This document shows, piece by piece, positions 1-7,742 of a stretch of DNA of 64,000 nucleotides. A program made the position numbers and the translations under genes. Source of the DNA: Candidatus Zixiibacteriota bacterium (lineage in GTDB: Bacteria; Zixibacteria; MSB-5A5; UBA10806; 4484-95); the NCBI GenBank assembly GCA_021159005.1, contig JAGGSN010000134.1, positions 1 to 64,000 of the forward strand. Reading direction: 5' to 3'. Positions within the stretch are counted from its first letter, which is position 1; each line of letters begins with the position of its first letter. Under the pieces are notes generated by a model. The model saw nothing but the letters and a program-made list of their open reading frames with translations. It made no database searches and was not told where the DNA came from.

Positions 1-1
1 A

Positions 2-88
2 TCGAATCAAAGTCGACTTCTGAAATCTAATCCGGAAATATCTATTGAAGCAAAAAACAGAACACAGGTGTTTATAAAGATATTCTAA
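2..88 (+). CDS. C-terminal tail of an unidentified protein (cut by window edge)
   Basis: An open frame enters from the left edge and stops at TAA 86-88, giving 28 residues that end in EAKNRTQVFIKIF. The spacing of Asn-Arg before a final beta-strand resembles the end of OmpA/MotB-type peptidoglycan-binding domains, but this is too short to assign. The frame may also be chance. Confidence 0.3.
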   Translation, partial: SNQSRLLKSNPEISIEAKNRTQVFIKIF

Positions 89-197
89 CGGCTTATTGTT
101 TTATATGTTATGGCTTAAGCAAGTTTCATTTATTGTGTATTAATTGGAGAATTCTATTGAAAAGACCGGACAGTAGTGATTTTACTACCCAAATAAA

Positions 198-223
198 GTT
201 GATGCACGAGGACGTACACCAAC
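198..223 (+). repeat. 26-nt dispersed palindromic repeat, copy 1
   Basis: The arms GTTGATG and CACCAAC flank CACGAGGACGTA. The same unit appears at 15283-15308 and, inverted, at 58043-58068, always in spacers. Confidence 0.7.
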
Positions 224-303
224 CACAATCAGCGTTTTTCGCGGTGTCGGGAATCCTTTTTTAGCGGTGTCGTGAACCCTTTCCCGACACACTTCGAAGC
301 TGG

Positions 304-324
304 ATTCCCAATCAAGTTGGGAAT
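304..324. repeat. Palindromic spacer repeat (ATTCCCAA / TTGGGAAT)
   Basis: A near-perfect inverted repeat around ATCAAG, followed by GACA. The form (GGATTCCC..GGGAATGACA) is a common intergenic palindrome type in bacteria. Only one copy is seen in this window. Confidence 0.5.
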
Positions 325-487
325 GACATTGCCTCTGGCTGCCAAGCGCTGGTCTGATAACCTCGCCGCTTGCAAACTCGTTAATCCGCCGCGGTGGACG
401 CCTCAGGTGGATTGACCTACAAATTATTAGCAGAAACTAAACTATAGGCAATGTTAAAACTGATATATAATCACACGGGCAATATGG

Positions 488-562
488 TCGGGGCGAGCCG
501 ATTTGAACGGCCGACCTCTTGCACCCCAGGCAAGTGCGCTAACCAGGCTGCGCTACGCCCCG
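488..562 (-). tRNA. tRNA-Pro (anticodon GGG)
   Basis: The reverse complement folds as a full cloverleaf. The acceptor stem is CGGGGCG/CGCCCCG, the anticodon stem CTTGC/GCAAG encloses the loop CTGGGGT (anticodon GGG), and the T arm carries TTCAAAT. The discriminator base is A and no CCA is encoded. It lies just downstream of the MerR-like gene, at the end of the housekeeping superoperon. Confidence 0.97.
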
Positions 563-596
563 ACACAAAACTAAAATATTAAATTATTCCTCAAAA

Positions 597-932
597 TCAA
601 GGAAAAAGCTTTAATAGATTATCAAGCTCGGAACGCACCTCTTTAAGAAGGGTTACAGCTATATCCGATTTTAAGCTGTCTCCGTTGTTCTTTCCCTCGT
701 TTTTGAAATAATTACGTGCTCCCTCTATAGTGAAGCCTTTTTTATAAAGCAGATGTTTAATCTGAAGCAAAAGATCAATATCTTTCTGCTGATAGATACG
801 GTTGCCGGCTTTGTTCTTTTTTGGGTGAAGCTGATTAAATTCCTTCTCCCAGAAACGGAGCACATACGCCTCCAAATTCATCATACTGGCAACCTCGGAA
901 ATCGAATAATATATTTTTGTATTGTTAATCAA
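597..932 (-). CDS. MerR-family DNA-binding protein, small
   Basis: 111 residues. The N-terminal half is a MerR winged helix-turn-helix: YYSISEVASMM, then VLRFWEKEF, then an AGNRIYQQKDID wing. A short hydrophilic, helical tail follows, with no effector-binding domain. The start is a TTG whose bases overlap the xseA stop (TTGA), so translation is probably coupled to xseA; the next in-frame Met would cut into the helix-turn-helix. Short MerR genes of this type often sit near pheST/xseA housekeeping operons in diverse bacteria. The regulatory target cannot be told from the sequence. Confidence 0.85.
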   Translation of the reverse strand: MINNTKIYYSISEVASMMNLEAYVLRFWEKEFNQLHPKKNKAGNRIYQQKDIDLLLQIKHLLYKKGFTIEGARNYFKNEGKNNGDSLKSDIAVTLLKEVRSELDNLLKLFP

Positions 933-2134
933 TTTTCAGCCCTAACTTTAGTTACGCCTGCTTGAAGTTCACCTTTAAATAACTTTATATCTACTATATC
1001 ATTAACAGCGACCTGTGTAAAGGATTTTATTGCTTTTTTTGTTGATGGCGATGACACATAAGCAAAACCCCTGCTCATAATCTCCTTAGGCGAAGCTGAT
1101 TTCAGTTTCGCCTGAAGCATTGCCAGATTGCCGCTATATCTTTCGAGCATATGGACGGTTGTTTTCTGAAAGCTCTGGTCAAGTTCATCCAAATGCTGGG
1201 TTCTGGAATTGATTATCTCCATCGGTTTGCGCAAGCCGTATCGGTTTACCAAAGTCATCAGGTCATCCCTGTTTGACTTTAAGCTGTCAATCTGAATATG
1301 GCATAATCGGCGATAGCTGTCGATAAAATACGCTTTCAATTCGGCGCCATCGGGCACCGCCAGTTCAGCCGCCGCCGATGGTGTTGGCGCCCTTTGGTCG
1401 GCGACAAAATCAGATATTGTAAAATCTATTTGATGGCCAACCGCCGAGATAATCGGGATTTTAGAATTATAAATCGCCCGCGCTGTTAATTCCTCATTAA
1501 ATGGCCAAAGGTCTTCCAGTGAACCTCCCCCCCTGCCGATAATCAGCAAATCGACTTGATTATATTCATTAAAATCAGCTATTGCCTGAGCAATATCAGC
1601 GGAGGCTGTTTTCCCCTGAACCATAGCCGACCTGACAATGATTTTCACCCAAGGCGCGCGGCGGCGTATTATCTTTATAATGTCTCTAACAGCCGCACCT
1701 GTCGCAGAGGTAACCACGCCGATTGCTTCGGGTTGTTGGGGAATCGGCAGTTTATGGAGCTCATCAAACAGCCCCTCTTTTTCCAGCTTCATCTTCAATT
1801 GCTGGAATGCCAGTTCGAGTTCGCCAATACCAGCCGGCTGCATCGCTGATACTATCAGCTGATACTGTCCCGACCGCTCATATACGGTTACCTGACCGCA
1901 GGCTTTTACTTTCATGCCGTTTTCAGGTTCGAAAAAGAGGTAGCGGCTCATCCCTTTCCAGATAATGCATTTAACCTGGGCGTTTTCATCTTTCAAGGTG
2001 AAATACCTGTGGCCAGAGGTATGGTTGATATAATTAGATATCTCCCCCTCGACCCAGATTTTAGGGAAGTTATCCTCAAGAAGACGTTTAACAGATTTAG
2101 TTAACTCTGTTACAGTTAATATGGTATCAGCCAT
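929..2134 (-). CDS. xseA: Exodeoxyribonuclease VII large subunit
   Basis: 401 residues, a little shorter than E. coli XseA (456). An OB-fold nucleic-acid-binding domain occupies about residues 1-100. The catalytic ExoVII domain follows, with the GRGGGSLEDLW motif at 200-210, AVGHQIDFTI at 231-240 and APTPSAAAE at 249-257. ExoVII degrades single-stranded DNA to oligonucleotides and needs the small subunit XseB; no xseB-like gene lies next to it, where MerR is found instead. The start ATG sits inside a 21-bp sequence repeated at the end of folD, on the far side of the RAYT insertion. Ancestrally folD and xseA probably overlapped. Confidence 0.96.
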   Translation of the reverse strand: MADTILTVTELTKSVKRLLEDNFPKIWVEGEISNYINHTSGHRYFTLKDENAQVKCIIWKGMSRYLFFEPENGMKVKACGQVTVYERSGQYQLIVSAMQPAGIGELELAFQQLKMKLEKEGLFDELHKLPIPQQPEAIGVVTSATGAAVRDIIKIIRRRAPWVKIIVRSAMVQGKTASADIAQAIADFNEYNQVDLLIIGRGGGSLEDLWPFNEELTARAIYNSKIPIISAVGHQIDFTISDFVADQRAPTPSAAAELAVPDGAELKAYFIDSYRRLCHIQIDSLKSNRDDLMTLVNRYGLRKPMEIINSRTQHLDELDQSFQKTTVHMLERYSGNLAMLQAKLKSASPKEIMSRGFAYVSSPSTKKAIKSFTQVAVNDIVDIKLFKGELQAGVTKVRAEN

Positions 2135-2144
2135 TATTACTCAT
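2124..2144. repeat. 21-bp direct duplication, left copy (xseA start)
   Basis: This stretch is identical to 2971-2991. It contains the xseA start codon. The two copies bracket the RAYT/REP block, so the insertion appears to have duplicated the folD-xseA junction and left both genes intact. Confidence 0.85.
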
Positions 2145-2154
2145 TATTTTTTAT

Positions 2155-2197
2155 GCCTCAGGATGGAGTCCGCCCCAGGCGGACGACATCCTGAGGC
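2155..2197 (+). repeat. REP palindrome A1 (43 nt)
   Basis: Outer arms GCCTCAGGATG and CATCCTGAGGC, inner arms GTCCGCC and GGCGGAC around CCA. On the minus strand it encodes the last 13 codons of the adjacent transposase, and the TGA stop lies in the distal arm. Confidence 0.9.
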
Positions 2198-2754
2198 CAA
2201 CTGTTTATAGGTAAACCAACCGTTTCACTATTAGCATAATACCTGAAACTTGAATGTTTCCATTCCTCAATTGAATTCACCAATCCTCGTTTAATCGGAT
2301 TATTATGAATATAGTCTAATTTCCTTTCAATCTCAGTTTCTTTTGTTATAGGGAAAATTCTTGGCTTTTCTTTCCAAAAACGAAACGATGATTTGCCCGC
2401 TGTTTTGATGTAAAATGCATTCATACTAACATTATTGGCTGCACAAAATGATATTATTTTTTTATCTTTGTTCTCAATAATATGTTTTACTTTGCCTGAG
2501 ATGGAGCGTCTCCCTCCACGAATAAAATTCATGATGTTTTTACTGGAATAGCTTTGAATTAGCATATGAAAATGCTCCGGCATTATTACATAGCCAAGGA
2601 GATTTACATTCCATCTGTTTAGCATTTGACTGAAATCTTGATAGAATACTGCTACTATATCAGGGAATAATAAAATCGGCTGCCAGTTGTGTACTGTGCC
2701 GGTAACATGATGTACTGCGTTATCGGTGTAGTAGTTTTTCCAGTTCTTTACCAT
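2158..2754 (-). CDS. REP-associated tyrosine transposase (RAYT), copy 1
   Basis: 198 residues, a Y1/HUH single-strand transposase of the IS200-like RAYT group. The HUH metal site is HFH at 61-63, within MPEHFHML. The probable nucleophile is Tyr148 in YIHNNPIKRGL, and the family motif WKHSS lies at 165-169. RAYTs cleave and join single-stranded DNA at REP palindromes. The gene sits among four 43-nt REPs (A1-A4); the 3' end runs into A1, so residues from about 186 are REP-encoded. The block interrupts folD-xseA and is bounded by a 21-bp duplication. The reading frame is intact, so it may be functional. Confidence 0.93.
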   Translation of the reverse strand: MVKNWKNYYTDNAVHHVTGTVHNWQPILLFPDIVAVFYQDFSQMLNRWNVNLLGYVIMPEHFHMLIQSYSSKNIMNFIRGGRRSISGKVKHIIENKDKKIISFCAANNVSMNAFYIKTAGKSSFRFWKEKPRIFPITKETEIERKLDYIHNNPIKRGLVNSIEEWKHSSFRYYANSETVGLPINSWPQDVVRLGRTPS

Positions 2755-2775
2755 TGTATTGCTATCATACCTTTG

Positions 2776-2818
2776 CCCTCAGGATGTCGTCCGCCTTAGG
2801 CGGGCTCCATCCTGAGGG
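2776..2818 (-). repeat. REP palindrome A2 (43 nt)
   Basis: Same family as A1 but inverted. It lies just upstream of the RAYT start and has outer arms CCCTCAGGATG and CATCCTGAGGG. Confidence 0.9.
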
Positions 2819-2835
2819 ATAACCGTAACTTCTAT

Positions 2836-2878
2836 GCCTCAGGATGGAAATCCGCTACTGCGGATAACATCCTGAGGC
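2836..2878 (+). repeat. REP palindrome A3 (43 nt)
   Basis: Same orientation as A1. The outer arms are conserved and the inner arms have changed together (ATCCGC / GCGGAT). The bases after it (to about 2905) resemble those after A1, that is, the 3' end of the RAYT gene. Confidence 0.9.
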
Positions 2879-2918
2879 CGACTGCCTATCAGTAAGCCAA
2901 TTGTTTATCGTCATATCG

Positions 2919-2961
2919 CCCTCAGGATGTCGTCCGCTTTAGGCGGGCTCCATCCTGAGGG
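2919..2961 (-). repeat. REP palindrome A4 (43 nt)
   Basis: Same orientation as A2. It lies ten bases before the right copy of the 21-bp duplication. The A1-A2-A3-A4 orientation alternates, as in BIME-type REP clusters. Confidence 0.9.
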
Positions 2962-2970
2962 ATAAATACA

Positions 2971-2991
2971 GTATCAGCCATTATTACTCAT
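2971..2991. repeat. 21-bp direct duplication, right copy (folD stop)
   Basis: Identical to 2124-2144. It contains the folD stop codon: on the minus strand ATGGCTGA would serve as both the folD end and the xseA start in an uninterrupted operon. Confidence 0.85.
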
Positions 2992-3858
2992 CAATTTAGC
3001 CGCTTTTACGGTATTTGTCAACACCATTGCGATTGTCATCGGGCCGACTCCGCCGGGTACCGGTGTGATGGCTTTGGCAACATCTTTGACCTGCTCGAAA
3101 TCGACATCCCCTACAAGTCTGGCACCTTTGGGATGGCTCGGGTCTTCAATCCGGTTTGTGCCGACATCGATAACAACCGCGCCGGGTTTAACCATATCTT
3201 TTTTGACAAAGAAAGCCTTGCCTATTGCCGCCACTAATATATCCGCCTGACGAGTATAATCTGCGATATTCGGAGTTCGTGAATGACAGATTGTAACGGT
3301 TGCGTTTGCCTTATCGTTTTTCAGCGCCAGCAATACCGCCAGAGGACGACCGACAAGATAGCCCCTTCCCAGAATGACAACATGTTTCCCCTCGGTTTTA
3401 TTGCCAGACCGCCAGAGCATCTCGACAATGCCGGCGGGAGTGGCAGGCAAAAATGATGGCTTGCCGGCTAGCATCAAGCCCTGATTAACAGGATGGAAAC
3501 CATCGATATCCTTAGCCGGATCGATTGTTAAAATAGCCTTGCCCTCATCGATATGACCGGGAAGCGGCGACTGGATTAGCATGCCGTGGATGTCATCCCG
3601 ATTGTTTAGCGATGTAATCAGGTCTAACAAATCTGCTTCTGGGGAATCCTGCGGTTTGATTATTTTCTCGAAATATATGCCTAGTTTTTTGCAGGCTTTC
3701 TCTTTCATGCTGACATACAGCGCCGAGGCAGGGTCATCACCGACTAACACGCCTGCCAAGCCTGGTGTGATGCCGTTTTGTTTCAGGTTTTCGATTTCGA
3801 GTTTTAGTTCGGCTTTTATCTCTTTTGAGATTTGCTTGCCGTCTATTATTTCAGCCAT
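2974..3858 (-). CDS. folD: Bifunctional methylenetetrahydrofolate dehydrogenase/cyclohydrolase
   Basis: 294 residues, the usual FolD length. It interconverts methylene-, methenyl- and formyl-tetrahydrofolate in the cytosol. Visible active-site features are Tyr48/Lys52 in YVSMKEK, Gln96 in IQSPLP, Asp119 in KDIDGFHP and a C-terminal PVPGGVGPMT. The NADP-binding turn reads GRGYLVGRP, where many homologues have GRSxIVGxP. The start is supported by AAGGA upstream. The last codons overlap the duplicated 21-bp junction, consistent with an original folD-xseA overlap. It belongs to the ymdB-folD-xseA end of the superoperon. Confidence 0.96.
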   Translation of the reverse strand: MAEIIDGKQISKEIKAELKLEIENLKQNGITPGLAGVLVGDDPASALYVSMKEKACKKLGIYFEKIIKPQDSPEADLLDLITSLNNRDDIHGMLIQSPLPGHIDEGKAILTIDPAKDIDGFHPVNQGLMLAGKPSFLPATPAGIVEMLWRSGNKTEGKHVVILGRGYLVGRPLAVLLALKNDKANATVTICHSRTPNIADYTRQADILVAAIGKAFFVKKDMVKPGAVVIDVGTNRIEDPSHPKGARLVGDVDFEQVKDVAKAITPVPGGVGPMTIAMVLTNTVKAAKLMSNNG

Positions 3859-4117
3859 GTGGGTTGTCCTTTTATATTTATTTGTATCTCAGTCAAATAT
3901 TATCATTCCGCCATTAAATAGGGCAGGAGTCGGGGACTCCTGCCCTACTGTAATCAATTATCTATTCCTTGCTTGTTAAGTTTTACTTGAATTGGAATAC
4001 TTAAGGTTAATAAAAAATATATTATCAGGATAATTTCAATTTTATGTTTATTCATTGATAATTTTTCAATTCCTCAGTATTAAAACATGTCTTTGTAGGG
4101 CAGGAGTCTCCGACTCC
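3859..4117. other. Spacer between folD and RAYT copy 2
   Basis: No gene is seen. It holds two family-B palindromes (3919-3947 and 4096-4123) separated by AT-rich DNA. With 4650-4949 it forms the surroundings of the second RAYT. Confidence 0.5.
3919..3947. repeat. REP-like palindrome B1
   Basis: TAGGGCAGGAGTC and GACTCCTGCCCTA flank GGG, a perfect inverted repeat. Related copies lie at 4096-4123 and 4843-4865, surrounding the second RAYT. Confidence 0.85.
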
Positions 4118-4123
4118 TGCCTA
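4096..4123. repeat. REP-like palindrome B2
   Basis: A variant of B1 with TCTCCGA at the centre. It immediately precedes the repeated 67-nt segment that contains the 3' end of RAYT copy 2. Confidence 0.8.
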
Positions 4124-4184
4124 TTCGGCGCGCTTATAAACAAATTTACTCTCCATAATCATCATCAAATTTAATCTCATCCAT
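4118..4184. repeat. 67-nt direct repeat, copy 1 (RAYT-2 3' end)
   Basis: It covers the end of palindrome B2, the stop codon and the last codons of the second RAYT. It is nearly identical to 4721-4787, with a few substitutions in the first half, so the gene is bracketed by copies of its own 3' end. Confidence 0.85.
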
Positions 4185-4649
4185 AACTCCCCAATCCTTC
4201 GAATAATAACCCCGCTTGAAATATTCGTTTATCGATGAATGCTCCCAATCGAAAGGGCTTTTCATATAACCATATTTCACCGGATTATAATGAATATAAT
4301 CTATATGATTATTCATATCCTCCTGATTGCGAATGACATGATCCCAAAATCGACTTTGCCATATACGCCCTTTGTTAACACCTGATAAATAGCGAAATTT
4401 CTTTGAGAATGAAAGCTTAATCTTGTTAAATAATTTAGAAAGGTTGTTATCTCTTGGATTTATTATCATGTGAAAATGGTCTGGTAATATAACCCAGGCA
4501 ATAATAGAGAAGTTAAGTTCAGCTTTATATTTTCGAATAGAATCTTTTAACTGGCTTTGATGTTGAATGAGAATTCGCTCTCTATTTTGCGTAACACAAG
4601 TAATGAAATAGATATTTCCTTCATTGTAATATCTTTTTAGTATGGACAT
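4146..4649 (-). CDS. REP-associated tyrosine transposase (RAYT), copy 2
   Basis: 167 residues, a Y1/HUH transposase. The HUH site is HFH at 58-60 in LPDHFHMII. The WQSRFWDHVIR block lies at 97-107, the probable nucleophile is Tyr118 in YIHYNPVKYG, and WEHSS follows near 135. It is clearly a different subfamily from the copy at 2158-2754, and its surrounding palindromes (family B) also differ, fitting a RAYT/REP pairing. An ATG start is used with no obvious ribosome binding site. It lies between ymdB and folD in the same orientation as the host operon. The frame appears intact. Confidence 0.92.
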   Translation of the reverse strand: MSILKRYYNEGNIYFITCVTQNRERILIQHQSQLKDSIRKYKAELNFSIIAWVILPDHFHMIINPRDNNLSKLFNKIKLSFSKKFRYLSGVNKGRIWQSRFWDHVIRNQEDMNNHIDYIHYNPVKYGYMKSPFDWEHSSINEYFKRGYYSKDWGVMDEIKFDDDYGE

Positions 4650-4690
4650 AATAGATTAGTTATTTTAAAATACGCTGCTTTCCTTTAATA

Positions 4691-4720
4691 GTAGGGCATC
4701 CGCCTGGGGCGGACGAGACT
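4691..4720. repeat. Degenerate hybrid REP-like element
   Basis: It starts like family B (TAGGGCA), then carries the family-A-like core TCCGCC..GGCGGA. It lies in front of the second copy of the 67-nt repeat, where B2 lies in front of the first. Confidence 0.55.
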
Positions 4721-4787
4721 TGCCTATTCGACGCATCTATATACAAAATTACTCTCCATAATCATCATCAAATTTAATCTCATCCAT
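4721..4787. repeat. 67-nt direct repeat, copy 2 (displaced RAYT-2 tail)
   Basis: It still encodes the final residues of RAYT copy 2 (MDEIKFDDDYGE and stop) on the minus strand, but there is no gene body behind it. It is either the relic of a second RAYT or a by-product of the insertion. Confidence 0.85.
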
Positions 4788-4842
4788 CACTGTCCTACTT
4801 TCTGACACAACGTTTATAACTTTAGTTCGCTTTCCCTTAATT

Positions 4843-4865
4843 GGCAGGAGTCGGGGACTCCTGCC
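4843..4865. repeat. REP-like palindrome B3
   Basis: GGCAGGAGTC / GACTCCTGCC around GGG, with the same core as B1. Confidence 0.85.
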
Positions 4866-4900
4866 CTACAAAATCTTAGCGAGTGTCATCCTGAAAAAAA

Positions 4901-4927
4901 GGGCGTATCCGCCTTAGGCGAACGCCC
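4901..4927. repeat. REP-like palindrome C1
   Basis: GGGCG TATCCGCC / GGCGAACGCCC with loop TTA, followed by CCTACGCTC. A related element with the same right flank occurs at 61884-61902. Confidence 0.7.
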
Positions 4928-4949
4928 CTACGCTCAACAACAATTATTG

Positions 4950-5732
4950 CTACGCATCGAGCAGCATACTTTCAATATACTTGCACTTGCCGGTTTGCTC
5001 GTCGATTTCAATCTGTACGCCGGCAAACTTTAAATTCTCAGTCGCTACTTTCAGACGGTTAGGACGCCCCTTTAATAATCGAAATAATGCCGCTTCTATT
5101 TCCATGCCGATAACCGAATCATACGAGCCGCACATGCCGGTATCGGCGATAAAACCGGTGCCGCCCGGCAAGATTCTTGTCTCGGCGGTTTGGATGTGAG
5201 TATGAGTGCCAACTACCGCCGATACGCGGCCATCCAGATACCAGCCCATAGCCTGCTTTTCGCTGGAGGCATCTGCATGAAAATCGACAAATATATTATC
5301 AAACCGGCCGTTGATTTCATCTAAAATCTTGTCAGCCGTGAGAAAGGGGCAGTCTATATTGTTCATATATACGCGTCCCTGAAGATTGATTACGGCAATT
5401 TCCAAACCATCAGCAACATTATAGACCTGCCAGCCAAACCCCGGATTGCCGATGGGGTAATTAGCAGGTCGGAGAAGCTTTGGCTCATCATTTATGTATT
5501 TATTTATATCGGGGCGGTCCCAGATATGGTTGCCGGATGTCATGCAGTCAATATCCAATTCGGATAGTTTTTCCCATGAATCTTTGTTAATTCCAAAACC
5601 GCCGGCTGAATTTTCAACATTGGCAATAATGAAATCGAATTTTTTTCCCTGCGCCTTAAAGACATCAAGAGTATTCGCTACAGCCTTCAAGCCCGGATTT
5701 CCCATGATGTCGCCGATAAATAATATCTTCAT
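4950..5732 (-). CDS. ymdB: YmdB-family metallophosphoesterase
   Basis: 260 residues, the usual length. Calcineurin-like metal-binding motifs are all present: GDIMG (Asp8), VENSAGGFGI (Glu40/Asn41), SGNHIWD (Asn68, His69), VDFHADASSEK at 149-159, and GTHTHIQTAE at 175-184. Bacillus YmdB is a 2',3'-cyclic-nucleotide phosphodiesterase linked to RNase Y and biofilm/motility decisions. Here the gene is two genes downstream of rny and overlaps the CoA-binding gene's stop (ATGA), which supports a functional link. The substrate cannot be proven from sequence. Confidence 0.92.
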   Translation of the reverse strand: MKILFIGDIMGNPGLKAVANTLDVFKAQGKKFDFIIANVENSAGGFGINKDSWEKLSELDIDCMTSGNHIWDRPDINKYINDEPKLLRPANYPIGNPGFGWQVYNVADGLEIAVINLQGRVYMNNIDCPFLTADKILDEINGRFDNIFVDFHADASSEKQAMGWYLDGRVSAVVGTHTHIQTAETRILPGGTGFIADTGMCGSYDSVIGMEIEAALFRLLKGRPNRLKVATENLKFAGVQIEIDEQTGKCKYIESMLLDA

Positions 5733-6169
5733 TTTTTCCCGCCAAACAGTTCATATAAAAACCTGTGAAATTTATGAATAAATCCGGCTGAGGGAATATA
5801 CATCATCAGACAACCGGAGTATGTCTCAATACCTGAATCATTGCATTTCTTGAGGACTTCATCATTATATGCGCCATACTGAAACCAGGCTCTTTTAATG
5901 CCGTATTCGCTTAAGTCATTTATTATGCTTAGAGCATTGTTCGGATTAATGGCGATATACGCGGATTTTACTTTGCCGGGCATGGCTTTAAGATTTGGAT
6001 AGAAACCGCTATCCGCTTTGGGATGAATGGGAAAAACCTGATAGTCAGATTGTTCCAGATTATCTTTAATGCCTACTGCAAAAGTTCGCCGTTTGGGCGA
6101 TAATCCATATACGGCAATTCCGTCTTTGGATGACTGCAGAAAGGTCTCATTACTTGGCATATTCGACAC
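5729..6169 (-). CDS. CoA-binding domain protein (YccU type)
   Basis: 146 residues with a single Rossmann-like CoA-binding domain: [23 protein letters not shown] near residue 48, then [10 protein letters not shown] and a KRAWFQYGA strand. A conserved Cys lies in SGCLMMY. Homologues such as YccU bind CoA, but their role is unknown. The start overlaps the end of rny by 20 bases and its stop overlaps the ymdB start by 4, so the three genes are probably translated together. The C-terminal [13 protein letters not shown] is basic. Confidence 0.85.
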   Translation of the reverse strand: MSNMPSNETFLQSSKDGIAVYGLSPKRRTFAVGIKDNLEQSDYQVFPIHPKADSGFYPNLKAMPGKVKSAYIAINPNNALSIINDLSEYGIKRAWFQYGAYNDEVLKKCNDSGIETYSGCLMMYIPSAGFIHKFHRFLYELFGGKK

Positions 6170-7712
6170 TTCTTGTTTCTCTGATGACAGTTACCTTAAT
6201 CTGTCCCGGGTATTCCATTTCCGCTTCTATTTTACGCGCAATCTCGCTTGATAATTGAGAGCACTTGATATCATCCATTTTATCCGATTCAACAATCACC
6301 CTGATTTCGCGGCCTGCCTGTATGGCATAGGCTTTACCTACTCCGCCAAATGAGTCAGCCATATCCTCGAGTTTTTCGAGGCGTTTAATATAGCCCTCAA
6401 GGGTCTCACGTCGGGCGCCAGGCCGGGCGCCGGAAATAGCATCCGCCGCCTGAACTAAGACAGCGTATGGAGTTTCCATAGGCACATCCTCATGATGGCT
6501 GGCAATGGCATTAACGACCGCCGGATGCTCGTTAAATTTGGATATAAAATCGACTCCGATTTCGGTATGCGTTCCCTCGGTTTCTCTATCTATCGCTTTG
6601 CCAATATCATGAAGCAAGCCGGCGCGTTTGGCAATGTTGGCATCAAGCCCCAACTCGGCGGACATTATGCCGCATATAAAGGCTACTTCTTTAGAATGCT
6701 GAAGCACATTCTGGCCATAGCTGGTGCGGAAATTTAATCTGCCTAATAGCTTGACAACTTCGGGATTAACTCCGTGAACGCCAACATCGAAACAAGCCTG
6801 CTCGCCCACTTCGCGGATAATAACTTCCATTTCTTTTTCAGCCTTGACGACTATTTCTTCGATACGAGCGGGATGAATTCTGCCGTCCATTATAAGTTTT
6901 TCCATGCTGATACGGGCAATTTCGCGGCGTATCGGGTCATAGCCCGATAATATTATAGCTTCCGGTGTATCATCAACAATAACGTCGATACCGGTAGCGG
7001 TCTCGAATGAGCGGATATTTCTGCCCTCGCGTCCGATGATTCTGCCCTTCATCTCATCGGTAGGGATATTTACCACAGATACACATGATTCCATAGCATA
7101 ATCGGCGGCGCATCGCTGGATTGCCTGAATGATGATATTTTTTGCTTCTTTTTCAGCATCCCGTTCAGCTTGTTCTTTAATTTCTTTAATTAGCTGAGCG
7201 GCATCGCGGCGAGCCTCCGATTCCAGATTTTCCATCAAGAGTTTTTTAGCCTCTTCGGATGTCATACCGGCAACTTTTTCAAGTTGGGCATTTTGTTCGG
7301 CGATAAGACTATCAAGCTGTTGTTCTTTGTGGAGAACAGTTCGTTCTTTAGCTACTATTGATCTTTCGCGATTGGTGATATCTTTTTCTTTGGCATTTAA
7401 GATATCGACTTTTCTATTAAGCGATTGTTCTTTATCCCTTAAACGAGATTCCAGCCTTTGTATTTCGGTTCGTTTATTGCTGGTCTCCCTCTCGAATTTG
7501 GATTTTTCTTTCAGCCAGTGATCTTTTGCTTCTAAGGCGGTTTCTTTCTTTTTAACTTCCGCGTTTCTCTCAGCATCGGCAATGATTTTAGCTGCTGATT
7601 CTTCGGCTTTAGAGATTTTCTTTTCACCGGAACGGCGAGCAATAATAACCCCAATGGCAAATGCCAGAATTATTAATAAACCGCCAATAATAAGAAAATA
7701 TGATTGTTCCAT
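6150..7712 (-). CDS. rny: Ribonuclease Y
   Basis: 520 residues, full length. An N-terminal membrane anchor (about 5-25) is followed by a long charged coiled coil (30-190). A KH RNA-binding domain contains [17 protein letters not shown] (221-237), and an HD nuclease domain has His339, the HD pair in LLHDIGKA (about 366-373) and the second His pair in ASHHED. RNase Y is the membrane-bound endonuclease that initiates mRNA decay in bacteria lacking or supplementing RNase E. It follows zapA by 30 bases and overlaps the CoA-binding gene. Confidence 0.97.
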   Translation of the reverse strand: MEQSYFLIIGGLLIILAFAIGVIIARRSGEKKISKAEESAAKIIADAERNAEVKKKETALEAKDHWLKEKSKFERETSNKRTEIQRLESRLRDKEQSLNRKVDILNAKEKDITNRERSIVAKERTVLHKEQQLDSLIAEQNAQLEKVAGMTSEEAKKLLMENLESEARRDAAQLIKEIKEQAERDAEKEAKNIIIQAIQRCAADYAMESCVSVVNIPTDEMKGRIIGREGRNIRSFETATGIDVIVDDTPEAIILSGYDPIRREIARISMEKLIMDGRIHPARIEEIVVKAEKEMEVIIREVGEQACFDVGVHGVNPEVVKLLGRLNFRTSYGQNVLQHSKEVAFICGIMSAELGLDANIAKRAGLLHDIGKAIDRETEGTHTEIGVDFISKFNEHPAVVNAIASHHEDVPMETPYAVLVQAADAISGARPGARRETLEGYIKRLEKLEDMADSFGGVGKAYAIQAGREIRVIVESDKMDDIKCSQLSSEIARKIEAEMEYPGQIKVTVIRETRSVEYAK

Positions 7713-7742
7713 TGCGCCTCCTTAGGCGAGCGGAGAGAAAAG

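Larger units (their letters stand above)
89..487. other. Repeat-rich noncoding stretch
   Basis: I see no credible gene here. It holds one copy of a 26-nt palindromic repeat (198-223), two near-direct copies of a GCGGTGTCG-type unit around 240-280, a palindrome at 304-324, and an imperfect inverted repeat around 381-417. Such elements are typical of spacers populated by REP-like sequences. Confidence 0.5.

Noticed and set aside
2155-2961. CRISPR array
   Set aside because: The repeats are 43-nt palindromes in alternating orientation with unequal spacing (one gap holds a gene), and no cas genes are present. They are REP elements.
7713-7742. 6S RNA next to zapA
   Set aside because: Only 30 bases separate zapA and rny, too short for 6S RNA.
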